Of a stretch of DNA of 34,158 bases, positions 25,559-34,128 are shown piece by piece. Under the pieces are notes generated by a model. That model made no database searches. It had not been told where the DNA came from and saw only the letters and a program-made list of their open reading frames with translations. The position numbers and the translations under genes were made by a program. The first letter of the stretch is position 1. The number at the start of each line of letters is the position of its first letter. Source of the DNA: Spirochaetaceae bacterium (lineage in GTDB: Bacteria; Spirochaetota; Spirochaetia; SZUA-6; Bin103); assembly GCA_028820215.1 (NCBI GenBank), contig JAPPKD010000109.1:1-34158 (forward strand), given 5' to 3'.

Positions 25559-26995
25559 ATGGCATTCAAGGATCTGATGTCGTTCGACTTCAAGGACCAG
25601 AAGAAGGTCCGCTACGGCGGCTACGCCACGCTGGTCTCCCTGATCGCGGTGGCGGCGCTGGTCCTGGTCAACCTGGTGGTCGACCAGCTCGACATCGAGT
25701 TCGACCTGACCGAGAGCGGCATCTACTCTCTGTCCGAGCAGTCCAGGCAGGTGGCCGACGGCATAGAGGAGCCGGTGACGATCTACGGGGTGTACGCGCT
25801 GGGCGACGAGAATCCGGAGATCGACGACATCCTCAATCTCTACGCCGACCGGTCCAAGAACATCGCCGTCAAGACCCTCGACCCGGAGCGCAGTCCCACG
25901 CAGGCGGACCGCTTCGACGACGAGGGCGGCCTGCGGGCCGGTGACCTTGTGGTGGCGACCGAGAACAAGCACCGCGTGATCAGCGTCTTCTCGCTGCGGC
26001 TGACGCAGAACAACCGCCAGGTCGGGCTCAACGTCGAGCAGCAGGTCACCTCCGCGCTGCTGTTCGTGACCTCCGACCAGGACCCGAAGATCTACTCGAT
26101 CATCGGCCACCGCGAGCAGAACGTCACCGCCCTGGGGCTGCGGCCGATCCTGGAGATCGAGAACTTCGCACTGGAGGACCTGAATCTACAGCAGGTGGAA
26201 GCGATCCCCGACGACGCGACGATCGTGATGGTCACCGCGCCGACCACGGATTACACCGAGGATGAGGTGGCCAAGCTGCGCGCCTACCTGGAAGGCGGCG
26301 GCAAGGCGATCTTCGCACTCAGCAAGGTCACGGACGTCGACATGGTGAATCTCAACGGCCTGCTGCGCAGCTACGGCGTGCAGTTCCGTCAGGAATGGGT
26401 GTTCGAGCAGGACTCGCGCCGCCACCTGCCGAACCAGCCCAACCTGCTGGTGCCGGAAGTGGTGAGCCACCCGATCACCTCGCCCATCTCGCTCGACCGG
26501 CGGCTGGTCCTGCTGCCGGCGCCGGCGTGGATCGAGGAGCTGGAGGTGCGCCGCCGGTCGCTGGAGATCCAGCCGTTGCTGCAGAGCTCCCCGGAGGCGT
26601 TCGCGCGCGCGGAGATCATCACCACCGAGAGCGGCGAGCTGCTGCCCCAGGAAGGCGACCCACGCGGGCCGTTCCACCTCGGCGTCGCCGTCACCGACCC
26701 CGCGCCCACCGTCGAGGGTGACGACACCCGCATCGTCGTGCTGTCCACCGCCTTCTTCCTGCGCGGGGACTTCCAGCAATCGTTTCCCGGCAACGTCGAC
26801 CTGATCGTGAACAGCATCAACTGGGTCTTCGAACGGGAAGAGACGATCTCCGTGCGCCCCAAGTTCACGCTGATGCTGCCGCTGCGGCTCAACAGCCTGT
26901 CGACCTGGATCTTCACCGGCGCGGTCGTCGTGGTGGTGCCGCTGATCGTGCTCGGCGCCGGCCTGGTGGTCTGGCTGCGGCGCCGGCACCTGTAG
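25559..26995 (+). CDS. GldG-family ABC-associated membrane protein
   Basis: The 478-residue protein has one hydrophobic helix near residues 22-40, a large extracytoplasmic region and a second helix close to the C-terminus (TGAVVVVVPLIVLGAGLVVWL), ending in RRRHL. The pattern DLTESGIYSLSEQS followed by EEPVTIYGVY is characteristic of the GldG/ABC-type uncharacterised transport family. It probably forms the outer-facing partner of the ABC-2 permease. GGAGGG stands before the ATG. The gap from the permease is 10 bases. Confidence 0.88.
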   Translation: MAFKDLMSFDFKDQKKVRYGGYATLVSLIAVAALVLVNLVVDQLDIEFDLTESGIYSLSEQSRQVADGIEEPVTIYGVYALGDENPEIDDILNLYADRSKNIAVKTLDPERSPTQADRFDDEGGLRAGDLVVATENKHRVISVFSLRLTQNNRQVGLNVEQQVTSALLFVTSDQDPKIYSIIGHREQNVTALGLRPILEIENFALEDLNLQQVEAIPDDATIVMVTAPTTDYTEDEVAKLRAYLEGGGKAIFALSKVTDVDMVNLNGLLRSYGVQFRQEWVFEQDSRRHLPNQPNLLVPEVVSHPITSPISLDRRLVLLPAPAWIEELEVRRRSLEIQPLLQSSPEAFARAEIITTESGELLPQEGDPRGPFHLGVAVTDPAPTVEGDDTRIVVLSTAFFLRGDFQQSFPGNVDLIVNSINWVFEREETISVRPKFTLMLPLRLNSLSTWIFTGAVVVVVPLIVLGAGLVVWLRRRHL

Positions 26996-27005
26996 GGGCG
27001 GGGCG

Positions 27006-28382
27006 TTGAAGCGCGGAATCCTGCTGGCCGTCTTCGGCGTCGCGGTCGCGGCGCTGGTCGGCGCGTACCTGTTCCTGATCAACCGTCCGCCGCCTCCTCT
27101 TCCGCCGCTCCCGGACGACAACGTCAAGGTGCACCAGGTTCCGGACGAGGAAATCCTGGAGATCGACCTGCGCACCCCCGACACCGGGCTGTCGCTGCGC
27201 CGGAGCGAAGACGCGAGCTGGTTCGTACCCGGGCACGAGGACGCGGATCTCGACCCGAACCGGATCCTGACGATCGTGTCCATGTTCGCCCGGCTCTGGG
27301 CCCGCGACGTGATCGCCGAGGATCCGGACGACCTGTCGATCTACGGCCTGGACCGCGGCGACATCGTCGGCCGGATCAAGCTGGCCGACGGCACCGAGCG
27401 CACCGTCACGTTCGGCGACCGCACGCCGAGCCGCAACACCGACTACATCATGATCGACGGCGATTCGCGGGTATTCACGGTCTGGCAGAACAACAAGAAC
27501 CAGATGGCCTGGACGATCGAGGACCTGCGCGTACGCCGCCTGCCGCGCGTGGAGACCGCCACCGTGAACCGGCTGCTGGTGACGAACGACCACGGCACCA
27601 CGGAGATCGTCCGCTACTTCGAGCCGCACGGGATGCCGCACGTGATGTCGCGCGACGTCATGGTGCAGCCGTACGCCATGCGGCGCGGGGCGGACGGAGA
27701 GAAGGTCGAGGAGTTGATCAACGCCGCGTCGGCCATCCGCGTCGACGAGTTCATCGCGGACCAGGCCGACGACCCGGCCGCCTACGGGCTGGCGCCGCCA
27801 CGCATGGAGATCGTCGTCAACCACGGCCGGGGCGTCCTGCACCTGCAGTTCGGTTCGGGCTACGGCCGCGACCGGCTGTACGTGAAGCAGGCCCAGGACC
27901 CGAAGATCTACGGCATCGACGCACGAGACGTGCAGCGCTTCATGGACGTCGCGCCGTTCGACTTGGTCAGCCGCTTCCTGGCGCTGGTCATCATCACCGC
28001 GATCGACCTGGTGACCGTGGAGATCGGCGAAGAGTCCTATACGCTCGACGTCATCCCCGCCGCCGAGGACGGTGAGGAGGAGACCTTCACCCTGAACGGC
28101 GCCGCCATCGCGGAGGATCCCGCCAAGAAGCTGTACCAGGCGATCATCGGGCTGCTCGCGGACATCGAGCTGCCCGGCGAGGCCCCCGCAGGCGAGCCGA
28201 CGATCCGCATCGGCTACGTGCTGGACCCCGGGCCGCCGGAACGTATCGACGTCGGCCTGATCCCCTATGACCAGGACTTCTACGCCGCCGACATCGACGG
28301 TGCCCGCGAGTTCCTGATCTCCGCACGGGAGGTCCAGCGGTTGCCGGACGCGATCCAACTCGCCCTGACCCAGACCGAGTAG
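27006..28382 (+). CDS. DUF4340 domain protein (membrane-anchored)
   Basis: The 458-residue protein starts at TTG 27006, eleven bases after the GldG stop, and has one N-terminal membrane anchor (GILLAVFGVAVAALVGAYLF). A Pro-rich linker and a long extracytoplasmic part follow. Repeated units such as DLSIYGLDRGDIVGRIKLADG and DPAAYGLAPPRMEIVVN match DUF4340. The family regularly follows GldA/F/G-type operons, so it is most likely an accessory of the same transporter. The exact role is unknown. Confidence 0.85.
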   Translation: MKRGILLAVFGVAVAALVGAYLFLINRPPPPLPPLPDDNVKVHQVPDEEILEIDLRTPDTGLSLRRSEDASWFVPGHEDADLDPNRILTIVSMFARLWARDVIAEDPDDLSIYGLDRGDIVGRIKLADGTERTVTFGDRTPSRNTDYIMIDGDSRVFTVWQNNKNQMAWTIEDLRVRRLPRVETATVNRLLVTNDHGTTEIVRYFEPHGMPHVMSRDVMVQPYAMRRGADGEKVEELINAASAIRVDEFIADQADDPAAYGLAPPRMEIVVNHGRGVLHLQFGSGYGRDRLYVKQAQDPKIYGIDARDVQRFMDVAPFDLVSRFLALVIITAIDLVTVEIGEESYTLDVIPAAEDGEEETFTLNGAAIAEDPAKKLYQAIIGLLADIELPGEAPAGEPTIRIGYVLDPGPPERIDVGLIPYDQDFYAADIDGAREFLISAREVQRLPDAIQLALTQTE

Positions 28383-28422
28383 ACAGCCGGTCGGTCCGCG
28401 GGAGGAGAGAGCAGCGGCCGGA

Positions 28423-29589
28423 ATGATCCCCGCAACCGCGGAACTGCGCGATGCCGGCTTCCCCGGCCTGCTGCGCTTCTACCGCGAGCACCTGACCCGG
28501 CACGTGATGCCGTTCTGGGTCGAGCGGGCGATCGACCGCGAGCACGGCGGCGTCACCAACATCATCACCGATGACGGACGGGTGACCTCGACCGAGAAGT
28601 ACCTGTGGTCGCAGGGCCGGGCGCTGTTCACCTTCGCCAGCCTGTACAACGACTTCGACGGCGATCCCGCGTGGCGGGAGATGGCCGGGCCGATCGCAGC
28701 GCTCCTGCTCCGACACGGGCGAGACGACGCGGGCAGGTGGCATTTCGCCCTGCACCGCGACGGCAGCGTGTCGCGGCCCCCGGCCAGCGTCTACGTCGAC
28801 GGCTTCGCCGCCTACGGACTGGGAGAGTACGCGCGCGCTACGGGTGACCGCGCCGCACTGGACGCCGCCGTGCAGACGCTGGGCCGGCTCGATCCCCTGC
28901 TGGAGCGCCATGAAGAGCTGCCGACCGCGCCGCACCCGATTCCTCCGCGGTTCGCCGCGCACGGCGTCTGGATGATGTTCGCGATGGTGTTCGACCACGT
29001 CGGCCGCATCACCGGCGACGATGCGTTGTGCGCGCGGGCGGTGGAGCTTGCCGATCGCGTGTTCGCCTGGCACGTGCACCCGGAGCTCGAGGCGCTGCTG
29101 GAGTTCGTCCGGCCGGGAGGGGGCTACCGGGATGACGACGTCGGCAACACGCTGGTGCCCGGCCACGCGATCGAGTCCATGTGGTTCATGGAGCGGGTCT
29201 ACCGCGGCCACCCGCGGCGTTCCGAGCACCTGCGCGCCGCTGTGGACGTGATCCGCTGGAGCCTGCAGCGCGGCTGGGATGAAGAGCTGGGCGGGCTCTT
29301 TCTGGCCTGCCACCTGACCGGCGGCACGCCGCGCTGGCACGCGCCCGATGCCAAGGTCTGGTGGCCGCACACCGAGGCGTTCGTGACCTTGCTCCGTTTC
29401 TTCGAGCTCACCGGCCAGGAGTGGCTGATGGAGTGGTACTGGCGGGTGCACGACTACGCGTTCAGCCGGTTTCCGGCGGCCGCCGGCGACTGGCATCAGA
29501 ACCTGGATCGGGCCGGCCGGCCGGCCCCCGTCGCGGTCAAGGGGCTGGCTGTCAAGCTTCCCCACCGTTTCACCTGCCGCGCGCGCTGA
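28423..29589 (+). CDS. N-acylglucosamine 2-epimerase (AGE)-family protein, C-terminus frameshifted
   Basis: The product of 388 residues as read has the (alpha/alpha)6-barrel pattern of AGE/cellobiose 2-epimerase enzymes, which interconvert C2 epimers of sugars. It shows EHGGVTNIITDDG, EKYLWSQGRALFTF, NTLVPGHAIESMW and WWPHTEAFV, the last two holding likely catalytic histidines. The reading frame ends in an atypical tail (KLPHRFTCRAR). The expected family ending PFHLPRAL lies in the next frame over 29563-29639, so a one-base loss at about 29545-29565 is likely. GGAGGAG lies about 15 bases before the ATG. It may be an assembly error or a real lesion; the enzyme assignment is at family level only. 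Confidence 0.82.
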   Translation: MIPATAELRDAGFPGLLRFYREHLTRHVMPFWVERAIDREHGGVTNIITDDGRVTSTEKYLWSQGRALFTFASLYNDFDGDPAWREMAGPIAALLLRHGRDDAGRWHFALHRDGSVSRPPASVYVDGFAAYGLGEYARATGDRAALDAAVQTLGRLDPLLERHEELPTAPHPIPPRFAAHGVWMMFAMVFDHVGRITGDDALCARAVELADRVFAWHVHPELEALLEFVRPGGGYRDDDVGNTLVPGHAIESMWFMERVYRGHPRRSEHLRAAVDVIRWSLQRGWDEELGGLFLACHLTGGTPRWHAPDAKVWWPHTEAFVTLLRFFELTGQEWLMEWYWRVHDYAFSRFPAAAGDWHQNLDRAGRPAPVAVKGLAVKLPHRFTCRAR

Positions 29590-29639
29590 TCTACGGCATC
29601 GACTGCCTGCGGCGGCTGGCGTCCACCGAAGGGGTGTAG
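29560..29639 (+). pseudogene. Displaced C-terminal end of the AGE-family gene
   Basis: Read in the frame one base back from the AGE gene, this stretch gives SPPFHLPRALIYGIDCL and stops at TAG 29637-29639. PFHLPRAL is the conserved end of AGE-family enzymes, so this is almost surely the native C-terminus separated by a single-base frameshift. The nearby runs AAGGGG and TTCCCC are natural spots for a sequencing or replication slip. Confidence 0.7.
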
Positions 29640-29691
29640 CCGCCCGCGGCAGGGGTGATACGCTCCTTGCCAATAACCACAGGAGGTTCTC

Positions 29692-30720
29692 ATGAAGACC
29701 GTTCATCGCGCTGCGCTGGTGCTGGCCACCGTCGCGTGCGCACTGCTTGGGGCGGGCGCCGCCGGCGCCGACCAGCTCGCCGTCAAGTTCTCGCTCGACT
29801 GGAAGTTCGAGGGGCCGAGCGCTGCCTATCTGCTCGCCGACGACAAGGGCTATTACGCCGATGAGGGGCTGGACGTCACCATCGACACCGGCCAGGGCTC
29901 GCTGGAGGCGATCCCGCGCGTGGCCAGCGGCGTCTACCAGTTCGGCTTCGCCGACATCAACTCGCTGATCAAGTTCCGCGACCAGAACCCGGACGTCGGC
30001 ATCAAGGGAATCCTGATGGTCTACGACGCGCCGCCCTTCGCGATCGTGACGCTTGCCAGCACCGGCATCGAGGAGCCGCGCGACCTGGAAGGGCGCATCC
30101 TGGGCGCGCCGGCTCCGGACGGCGCCTACGCGCAGTGGAAGGCGTTCGTGAAGGAGAACGACATCGACGCCAGCAAGGTGACGATCGAGAACGTCGGCTT
30201 CCCGGTGCGCGAGCCGATGCTGGTGGCCGGCCAGGTGGACGCCATCACCGGCTACTCCTTCTCCTCGTTCCTCAACCTCAAGGCGAACGACGTGCCGCCG
30301 GACGAGATCCGCGTGTTCCTGATGACCGACTACGGGCTGGACCTGTACGGCAACACCATCATCGTCAATCCCGAATTCGCCGCCGCGAACCCGGACGCGG
30401 TGAAAGGCTTCGTGCGCGCCACCATCAGGGGCTGGCAGGACGTGGTGGCCGATCCGGCCGCCGCCGTGAAGCACGTGCTGGAGCGCAACCTGGTGGCGAA
30501 GGAACCGGTGGAGCTGGAGCGCCTGGAGATGTCCATCGCCGACAACGTCAACACGGCGTACGTGCAGGAGCACGGCTTCGGCGACGTCGACCCGGCGCGG
30601 TTTGCCTCTTCCATCGAGCAGATCGGGGTCACCTACGAGTTCTCCATGGCGCCGCCGGCACCACAGGACGTGTTCACCAGCGAGTACCTGCCGGACGCTT
30701 CGGAGCGGATGCTACAGTAG
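29692..30720 (+). CDS. NMT1/SsuA-type ABC transporter substrate-binding protein
   Basis: The 342-residue exported protein has a typical signal peptide (MKTVHRAALVLATVACALL, small residues GAGAAGA before the expected cut near residue 26). The NMT1/SsuA-like fold shows FSLDWKFEGPSAAYLLADDK, EGLDVTIDTGQGS, GFADINSLI and VNPEFAAANPDAVKGFV. This family binds thiamine pyrimidine precursors, alkylsulfonates, nitrate or related small molecules; the ligand here is unknown. AGGAGG precedes the ATG at good spacing, making it the best ribosome site of the region. The ATPase gene begins 7 bases after the stop. Confidence 0.9.
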   Translation: MKTVHRAALVLATVACALLGAGAAGADQLAVKFSLDWKFEGPSAAYLLADDKGYYADEGLDVTIDTGQGSLEAIPRVASGVYQFGFADINSLIKFRDQNPDVGIKGILMVYDAPPFAIVTLASTGIEEPRDLEGRILGAPAPDGAYAQWKAFVKENDIDASKVTIENVGFPVREPMLVAGQVDAITGYSFSSFLNLKANDVPPDEIRVFLMTDYGLDLYGNTIIVNPEFAAANPDAVKGFVRATIRGWQDVVADPAAAVKHVLERNLVAKEPVELERLEMSIADNVNTAYVQEHGFGDVDPARFASSIEQIGVTYEFSMAPPAPQDVFTSEYLPDASERMLQ

Positions 30721-30727
30721 CGCCGCC

Positions 30728-31546
30728 GTGGAGGCGGGCGGGAGCGAACGCACACAGAACGACGCGTTTGTCGAGCTGCGAGACGTCAGCCTGACCTACG
30801 GCGGCGACCCTGCCGCACCGCTCGTCCTGCACGGCATGGACCTGCAGGTGGGCCGGGGCGAGTTCGCCGCCGTGGTCGGGCCGAGCGGGTGCGGCAAGTC
30901 GACGCTGATGAAGCTGGTGTCCGGCCTGCTCCCCGCCCGCGCCGGCGCCACGGTCGTGGCCGGCGAGCCGGTTACCGGACCGCTGAAGATCGTCGGCATG
31001 GCGTTCCAGAATCCCACCCTGCTGCTGTGGCGCACCACGCTGAATAACATCCTGCTGCCGATGGAGATCGTGCAGCCGCACCGGCGCCAGCTTCGCTCGC
31101 GGCGTGCGGAGTACGAGGCGGCGGCCGAGGAGTTGCTGGGGCTGGTGGGCCTGTCCGGCTACGGCGATCACTACCCGTGGCAGCTTTCGGGCGGCATGCA
31201 GCAGCGGGCGTCGCTGTGCCGCGCACTGATTCACGAACCGGACCTGCTGATGCTCGATGAACCGTTTGCCGCCCTGGACGCGTTCACGCGCGAGGAGCTG
31301 TGGTGCGTGCTGCGCGACCTGTGGGAGCGCAAGCGGTTCACGGTGATCCTGGTCACCCACGACCTGCGCGAAGCGGTGTTCCTGGCCGACACCGTGCACG
31401 TGATGAGCGCACGCCCCGGCCGGATCGATGTCACCCGGACCATCGACCTGCCCAGGCCGCGCGAGCCCGAGGACTGCTATACCCCCGAGTTCGTCACCAT
31501 CGTCCAGGAGCTGCGCGACCACATCGCGCGGCACCGGGTCATCTGA
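30728..31546 (+). CDS. ABC transporter ATPase, SsuB/TauB/ThiZ-like
   Basis: The 272-residue nucleotide-binding subunit carries Walker A GPSGCGKS (51-58), AFQNPTLLLWRTTLNNI with the Q-loop, signature QLSGGMQQR, Walker B LLMLDEPF and switch HDLREAVFLAD. It is of the nitrate/sulfonate/taurine-importer type. I start it at GTG 30728 because the upstream open frame would lie inside the binding-protein gene. Its TGA shares one base with the permease ATG (TGATG). Confidence 0.9.
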   Translation: MEAGGSERTQNDAFVELRDVSLTYGGDPAAPLVLHGMDLQVGRGEFAAVVGPSGCGKSTLMKLVSGLLPARAGATVVAGEPVTGPLKIVGMAFQNPTLLLWRTTLNNILLPMEIVQPHRRQLRSRRAEYEAAAEELLGLVGLSGYGDHYPWQLSGGMQQRASLCRALIHEPDLLMLDEPFAALDAFTREELWCVLRDLWERKRFTVILVTHDLREAVFLADTVHVMSARPGRIDVTRTIDLPRPREPEDCYTPEFVTIVQELRDHIARHRVI

Positions 31547-32370
31547 TGTCGACCTCGGCCGAAACACCTCCGCAGGTGTCCGCACAGCCGGCCGCCGCGG
31601 TGCGCATGCGCTGGCGGGAGAAGCTGTCGCCGTGGGTGATGACCGTCGCCGGCTTCCTGCTCTGGGAGGCGGTCTGCCGGGTGTTCCGGATCCCCTCCTA
31701 CGTGTTGCCGCCGCCGACCCTGATCCTCTCCACCTTCTCCGAGTTCCGCCGCGCACTGTTCGTCAATTCCCTGCAGACGCTGTGGACGACGCTTGCCGGG
31801 TTCGGCATCGCGGTGGGATTCGGCCTGCTGCTCGGCCTGATCATCGGCTGGTCGAAGACGATCTACAACGGCCTGTATCCGATCATGATCGGCTTCAATT
31901 GCGTCCCGAAAGTGGCCGTGGTGCCGATCCTGGTGCTGTGGTTCGGCATCGGCTCGCCTCCCGCCATCCTCACCGCGTTCCTGATCTCCTTCTTCCCCAT
32001 CGTCGTCAACGTCGCCACGGGACTGGCGACCCTGGAGCCGGAGCTGGAGGACGTGTTGCGTGCGTTGGGAGCCCACCGGCGGGACATCATGCTCAAGGTC
32101 GGCATCCCGCGCGCGCTGCCGTACTTCTTCGGCTCCCTGAAGGTCGCGATCACCCTGGCGTTCGTCGGCTCGGTTATCTCCGAGACGGTGGCCGCCAACG
32201 TCGGCATCGGCCACATGCTGCTGATCGCCCAGGCCAACTTCGAGGTACCGCTGGTGTTCGCCGGCCTGTGGGCGCTGGCCGTGGAGGGCATCGGCATGTA
32301 CGCAGCCTTCGCCTGGCTGGAGCGCCGCCTCACCGGCTGGGCCTTCCGCCGCGACGCGGCCAACGCCTGA
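31546..32370 (+). CDS. ABC transporter permease, SsuC/TauC-like
   Basis: The 274-residue binding-protein-dependent permease has about six helices. A cytoplasmic coupling loop is visible around LEDVLRALGAHRRDIMLKVGIPRALPYFF, the EAA-type motif. It completes the importer with the two preceding genes. ATG 31546 is the last base of the ATPase stop plus TG. The stop is 16 bases from the end of the convergent AbiEii gene. No terminator stem was seen in between. Confidence 0.9.
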   Translation: MSTSAETPPQVSAQPAAAVRMRWREKLSPWVMTVAGFLLWEAVCRVFRIPSYVLPPPTLILSTFSEFRRALFVNSLQTLWTTLAGFGIAVGFGLLLGLIIGWSKTIYNGLYPIMIGFNCVPKVAVVPILVLWFGIGSPPAILTAFLISFFPIVVNVATGLATLEPELEDVLRALGAHRRDIMLKVGIPRALPYFFGSLKVAITLAFVGSVISETVAANVGIGHMLLIAQANFEVPLVFAGLWALAVEGIGMYAAFAWLERRLTGWAFRRDAANA

Positions 32371-32386
32371 GCCCGAGCACCGTTCG

Positions 32387-33205
32387 CTAAGATTCCCTTC
32401 GCTGGCCCAGAAGCCCCAGCAGAACGTCGCGATCGACCAGGTCCGCATCCTGCCGTCGCTCCAGAAACGGAGAGACATCGTTTCGTGCGACGCTCCAGTC
32501 AATCGACTGCAGTTTGTCGGCGACCAGCTCACGCCACGTCGCCGGCGTCGCCGGCGCGCCGGCCCAGCCGGTCTGCCGAAGGGCGCTGTTGAGCAGCCGC
32601 AGGTTGGGGGCCGGCCACTCCGGATCGGACAGGTACCAGGCCAGGTCGTAGAGATCGCGGCCTTTCGTGTAGGCGCGCATGAGCACGGCATGCAGCTTGC
32701 CGGCAAACAGCGACGCACGATCATGGTGCAGCAGGTTGAGCATGCCGAACGTGCGGACCACGCTCGTGTCGCAATCGGCGCCGGCTGGCGGATTGGTGTC
32801 GATCTCGACCCGGATCGCGAGAACCTGACTCGCGTGTGGTGACAGCCCCGCTTCATACAGCAACCTCCCGAACTTCACCATGCCGATGGTGACTGCCCCT
32901 CGGGCGCGGGACTGAATCTCCACCTCGTATCCCTCGGCCGTCAGATCGTGGCGTACCGAGCGCATCAGCGATTCGAATCGCGCGTCCCGCCCGGCGGCGA
33001 GGAGCGAGAAGTCCAGGTCCTCCGAGTAACGAGGGAGCCGGTACAGGAACCGCAGCGCCGTACCGCCGACGAACGCCCAGTCGGTGAATGAGCCGTGGTC
33101 CTGCAGGGCGAGCAGGATTCTGGCCTGCAGGTACTCGCGGGCGGTGCTCCGTCCCTGGAAGGCGTCCGGCTCGTCCGCCAGCAGGTCCATGAGCAGGGAC
33201 TTCAC
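32387..33205 (-). CDS. AbiEii/AbiGii-family nucleotidyltransferase toxin
   Basis: The 272-residue product is a nucleotidyltransferase-like toxin of the type IV AbiE system. It shows AFVGGTALRF (GGTALR 47-52), YSEDLDFSL (D63 and D65, the expected metal residues), a VKFGRLLYEAG segment, and KGRDLYDLAWYL. Family toxins modify tRNA or other nucleic acid ends and cause abortive infection unless the antitoxin is present. The GTG at 33205 overlaps the antitoxin stop (GTGA), with GGAGG just upstream. Confidence 0.9.
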   Translation of the reverse strand: MKSLLMDLLADEPDAFQGRSTAREYLQARILLALQDHGSFTDWAFVGGTALRFLYRLPRYSEDLDFSLLAAGRDARFESLMRSVRHDLTAEGYEVEIQSRARGAVTIGMVKFGRLLYEAGLSPHASQVLAIRVEIDTNPPAGADCDTSVVRTFGMLNLLHHDRASLFAGKLHAVLMRAYTKGRDLYDLAWYLSDPEWPAPNLRLLNSALRQTGWAGAPATPATWRELVADKLQSIDWSVARNDVSPFLERRQDADLVDRDVLLGLLGQRRES

Positions 33206-33834
33206 GCCTCCGCCTCTTCGTCGTCCCAGCGTTCGAGCAGCAGCCGCACGGCGCGCTCGACCTTGCGCGATCCGGCGCGCTGGACGGTCTCGCGCAGGGT
33301 CTCCCGGTCAAACCACTCGGCGGGCTCCACGCGCAGCTCCCGCAGGTAGGCTTCCTGATCGCTGTGTGGCGTCAGGTACAACAGGTCAACCAGCGCCTTC
33401 TGGGCCGAGGCGAGCAGCGCTCGCTGTCCCGGAGCGATCTCGACCTCCGAGAAGCCGAACAGCAGTCGCGTGCTCACGTGCCGGAACTGAAAGCGCCCGC
33501 ACGGGGTTTCGATCTCCTCCGGCCGGCCACTCGTGACGCTGGTGGTGACGGGCACGAACTCCGGAATCATCCCGTGGTAGGCCAGCGCTGAGTGCAGGCT
33601 CACGTAGGAGGCTCTCTTGAGCGCTCCGGCGACCGCGAACGGATGGGCGGACGCTTTCGCGTACGGCGCGCGGAGAAGGTAGACCCCGCGTCTCAGTTGG
33701 AGAATGCGGCCGCTGTGGGTCCACCGGTGCAATTGTCTTCGGAGATCGGGGGGAGAACGCTCTCCGGCAAGAATCTGCCCCGTCCTGAACAGCCCGTTCG
33801 GCGGGATCCGGGCTGCGAGTTCGGCGAATTTCAT
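33202..33834 (-). CDS. AbiEi-family antitoxin
   Basis: The 210-residue product pairs with the AbiEii toxin. It has an N-terminal winged-helix-like region (FRTGQILAGERSPPDLRRQL, then RGVYLLRAPY) and the AbiEi C-terminal part (YVSLHSALAYHGMIPE, VTSGRPEEIETPCGRFQFRH, KALVDLLYL). AbiEi proteins repress their own operon by binding inverted repeats ahead of it. I chose ATG 33834 (MKFAELAAR) rather than the ORF's far start at 33969, since the extra 45 residues are not family-like. The two genes form a bicistronic unit on -. Confidence 0.88.
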   Translation of the reverse strand: MKFAELAARIPPNGLFRTGQILAGERSPPDLRRQLHRWTHSGRILQLRRGVYLLRAPYAKASAHPFAVAGALKRASYVSLHSALAYHGMIPEFVPVTTSVTSGRPEEIETPCGRFQFRHVSTRLLFGFSEVEIAPGQRALLASAQKALVDLLYLTPHSDQEAYLRELRVEPAEWFDRETLRETVQRAGSRKVERAVRLLLERWDDEEAEA

Positions 33835-33994
33835 GGCGTCAAATTGACAGAAGAGTCCACTTATCGCAACAGAACTTGAGGAATCGCTGAGGCGGACGTG
33901 AAACCCCACTCGTGCGGTGCGGTCGCCAAGCAGACTGGTCCGGCCCCTACACCGCGGGGTGCATTCCATTCCTGTGACGACTGGGGAAGAGAAG
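33835..33994. other. Gap upstream of the AbiE pair
   Basis: This 160-base stretch is somewhat more AT-rich than the window average near 33840-33880 and should hold the abiE promoter and operator. I could not define clear hexamers or an AbiEi operator repeat. No gene is supported here. Confidence 0.4.
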
Positions 33995-34045
33995 CCCTCC
34001 CAGAGACTGACCTGATGGGTTAAGCATCAGGCAGTTCTGGGAGGG
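33995..34045 (+). repeat. Long imperfect hairpin overlapping a ribosome-binding site
   Basis: Three nested arm pairs make a 21-bp stem: CCCTCCCAGA (33995-34004) with TCTGGGAGGG (34036-34045), ACTG (34006-34009) with CAGT (34032-34035), and CCTGATG (34011-34017) with CATCAGG (34025-34031). The loop is GGTTAAG. The left side has single unpaired bases G34005 and A34010. The right arm ends in GGGAGGG, which is the Shine-Dalgarno for the ATG at 34054. It could be an RNA switch, a terminator-like stem, or an end hairpin of a mobile element. Confidence 0.7.
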
Positions 34046-34053
34046 ACAAGAAA

Positions 34054-34128
34054 ATGAGTCAGGACTTGATAGCCGAGTTGATCCGCTATTGCAAGAGCGA
34101 GTTCGTGTCAGCGCCCGCGATCTGGTAG
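34054..34128 (+). CDS. Short ORF after the hairpin, possibly a broken gene
   Basis: The ATG at 34054 follows GGGAGGG by 8 bases and opens a 24-codon frame starting MSQDLIAELIRYCKSEF. It stops at TAG inside the first 23-nt repeat unit. The strong ribosome site and natural-looking amino acid order suggest the start of a real, longer protein (for example a transposase or toxin) now cut by the repeats. A genuine tiny leader peptide is also possible. I do not recognise the family. Confidence 0.4.
   Translation: MSQDLIAELIRYCKSEFVSAPAIW

Noticed and set aside
23638..25593. Upstream extension of the - strand propeller gene to a 986-codon frame
   Set aside because: The extension is antisense to the ABC operon and has shadow composition. 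Family-like sequence starts at ATG 23637.
28144..30573. 809-codon - strand open frame
   Set aside because: Antisense to the DUF4340, AGE and binding-protein genes, all of which have clear domains on +.
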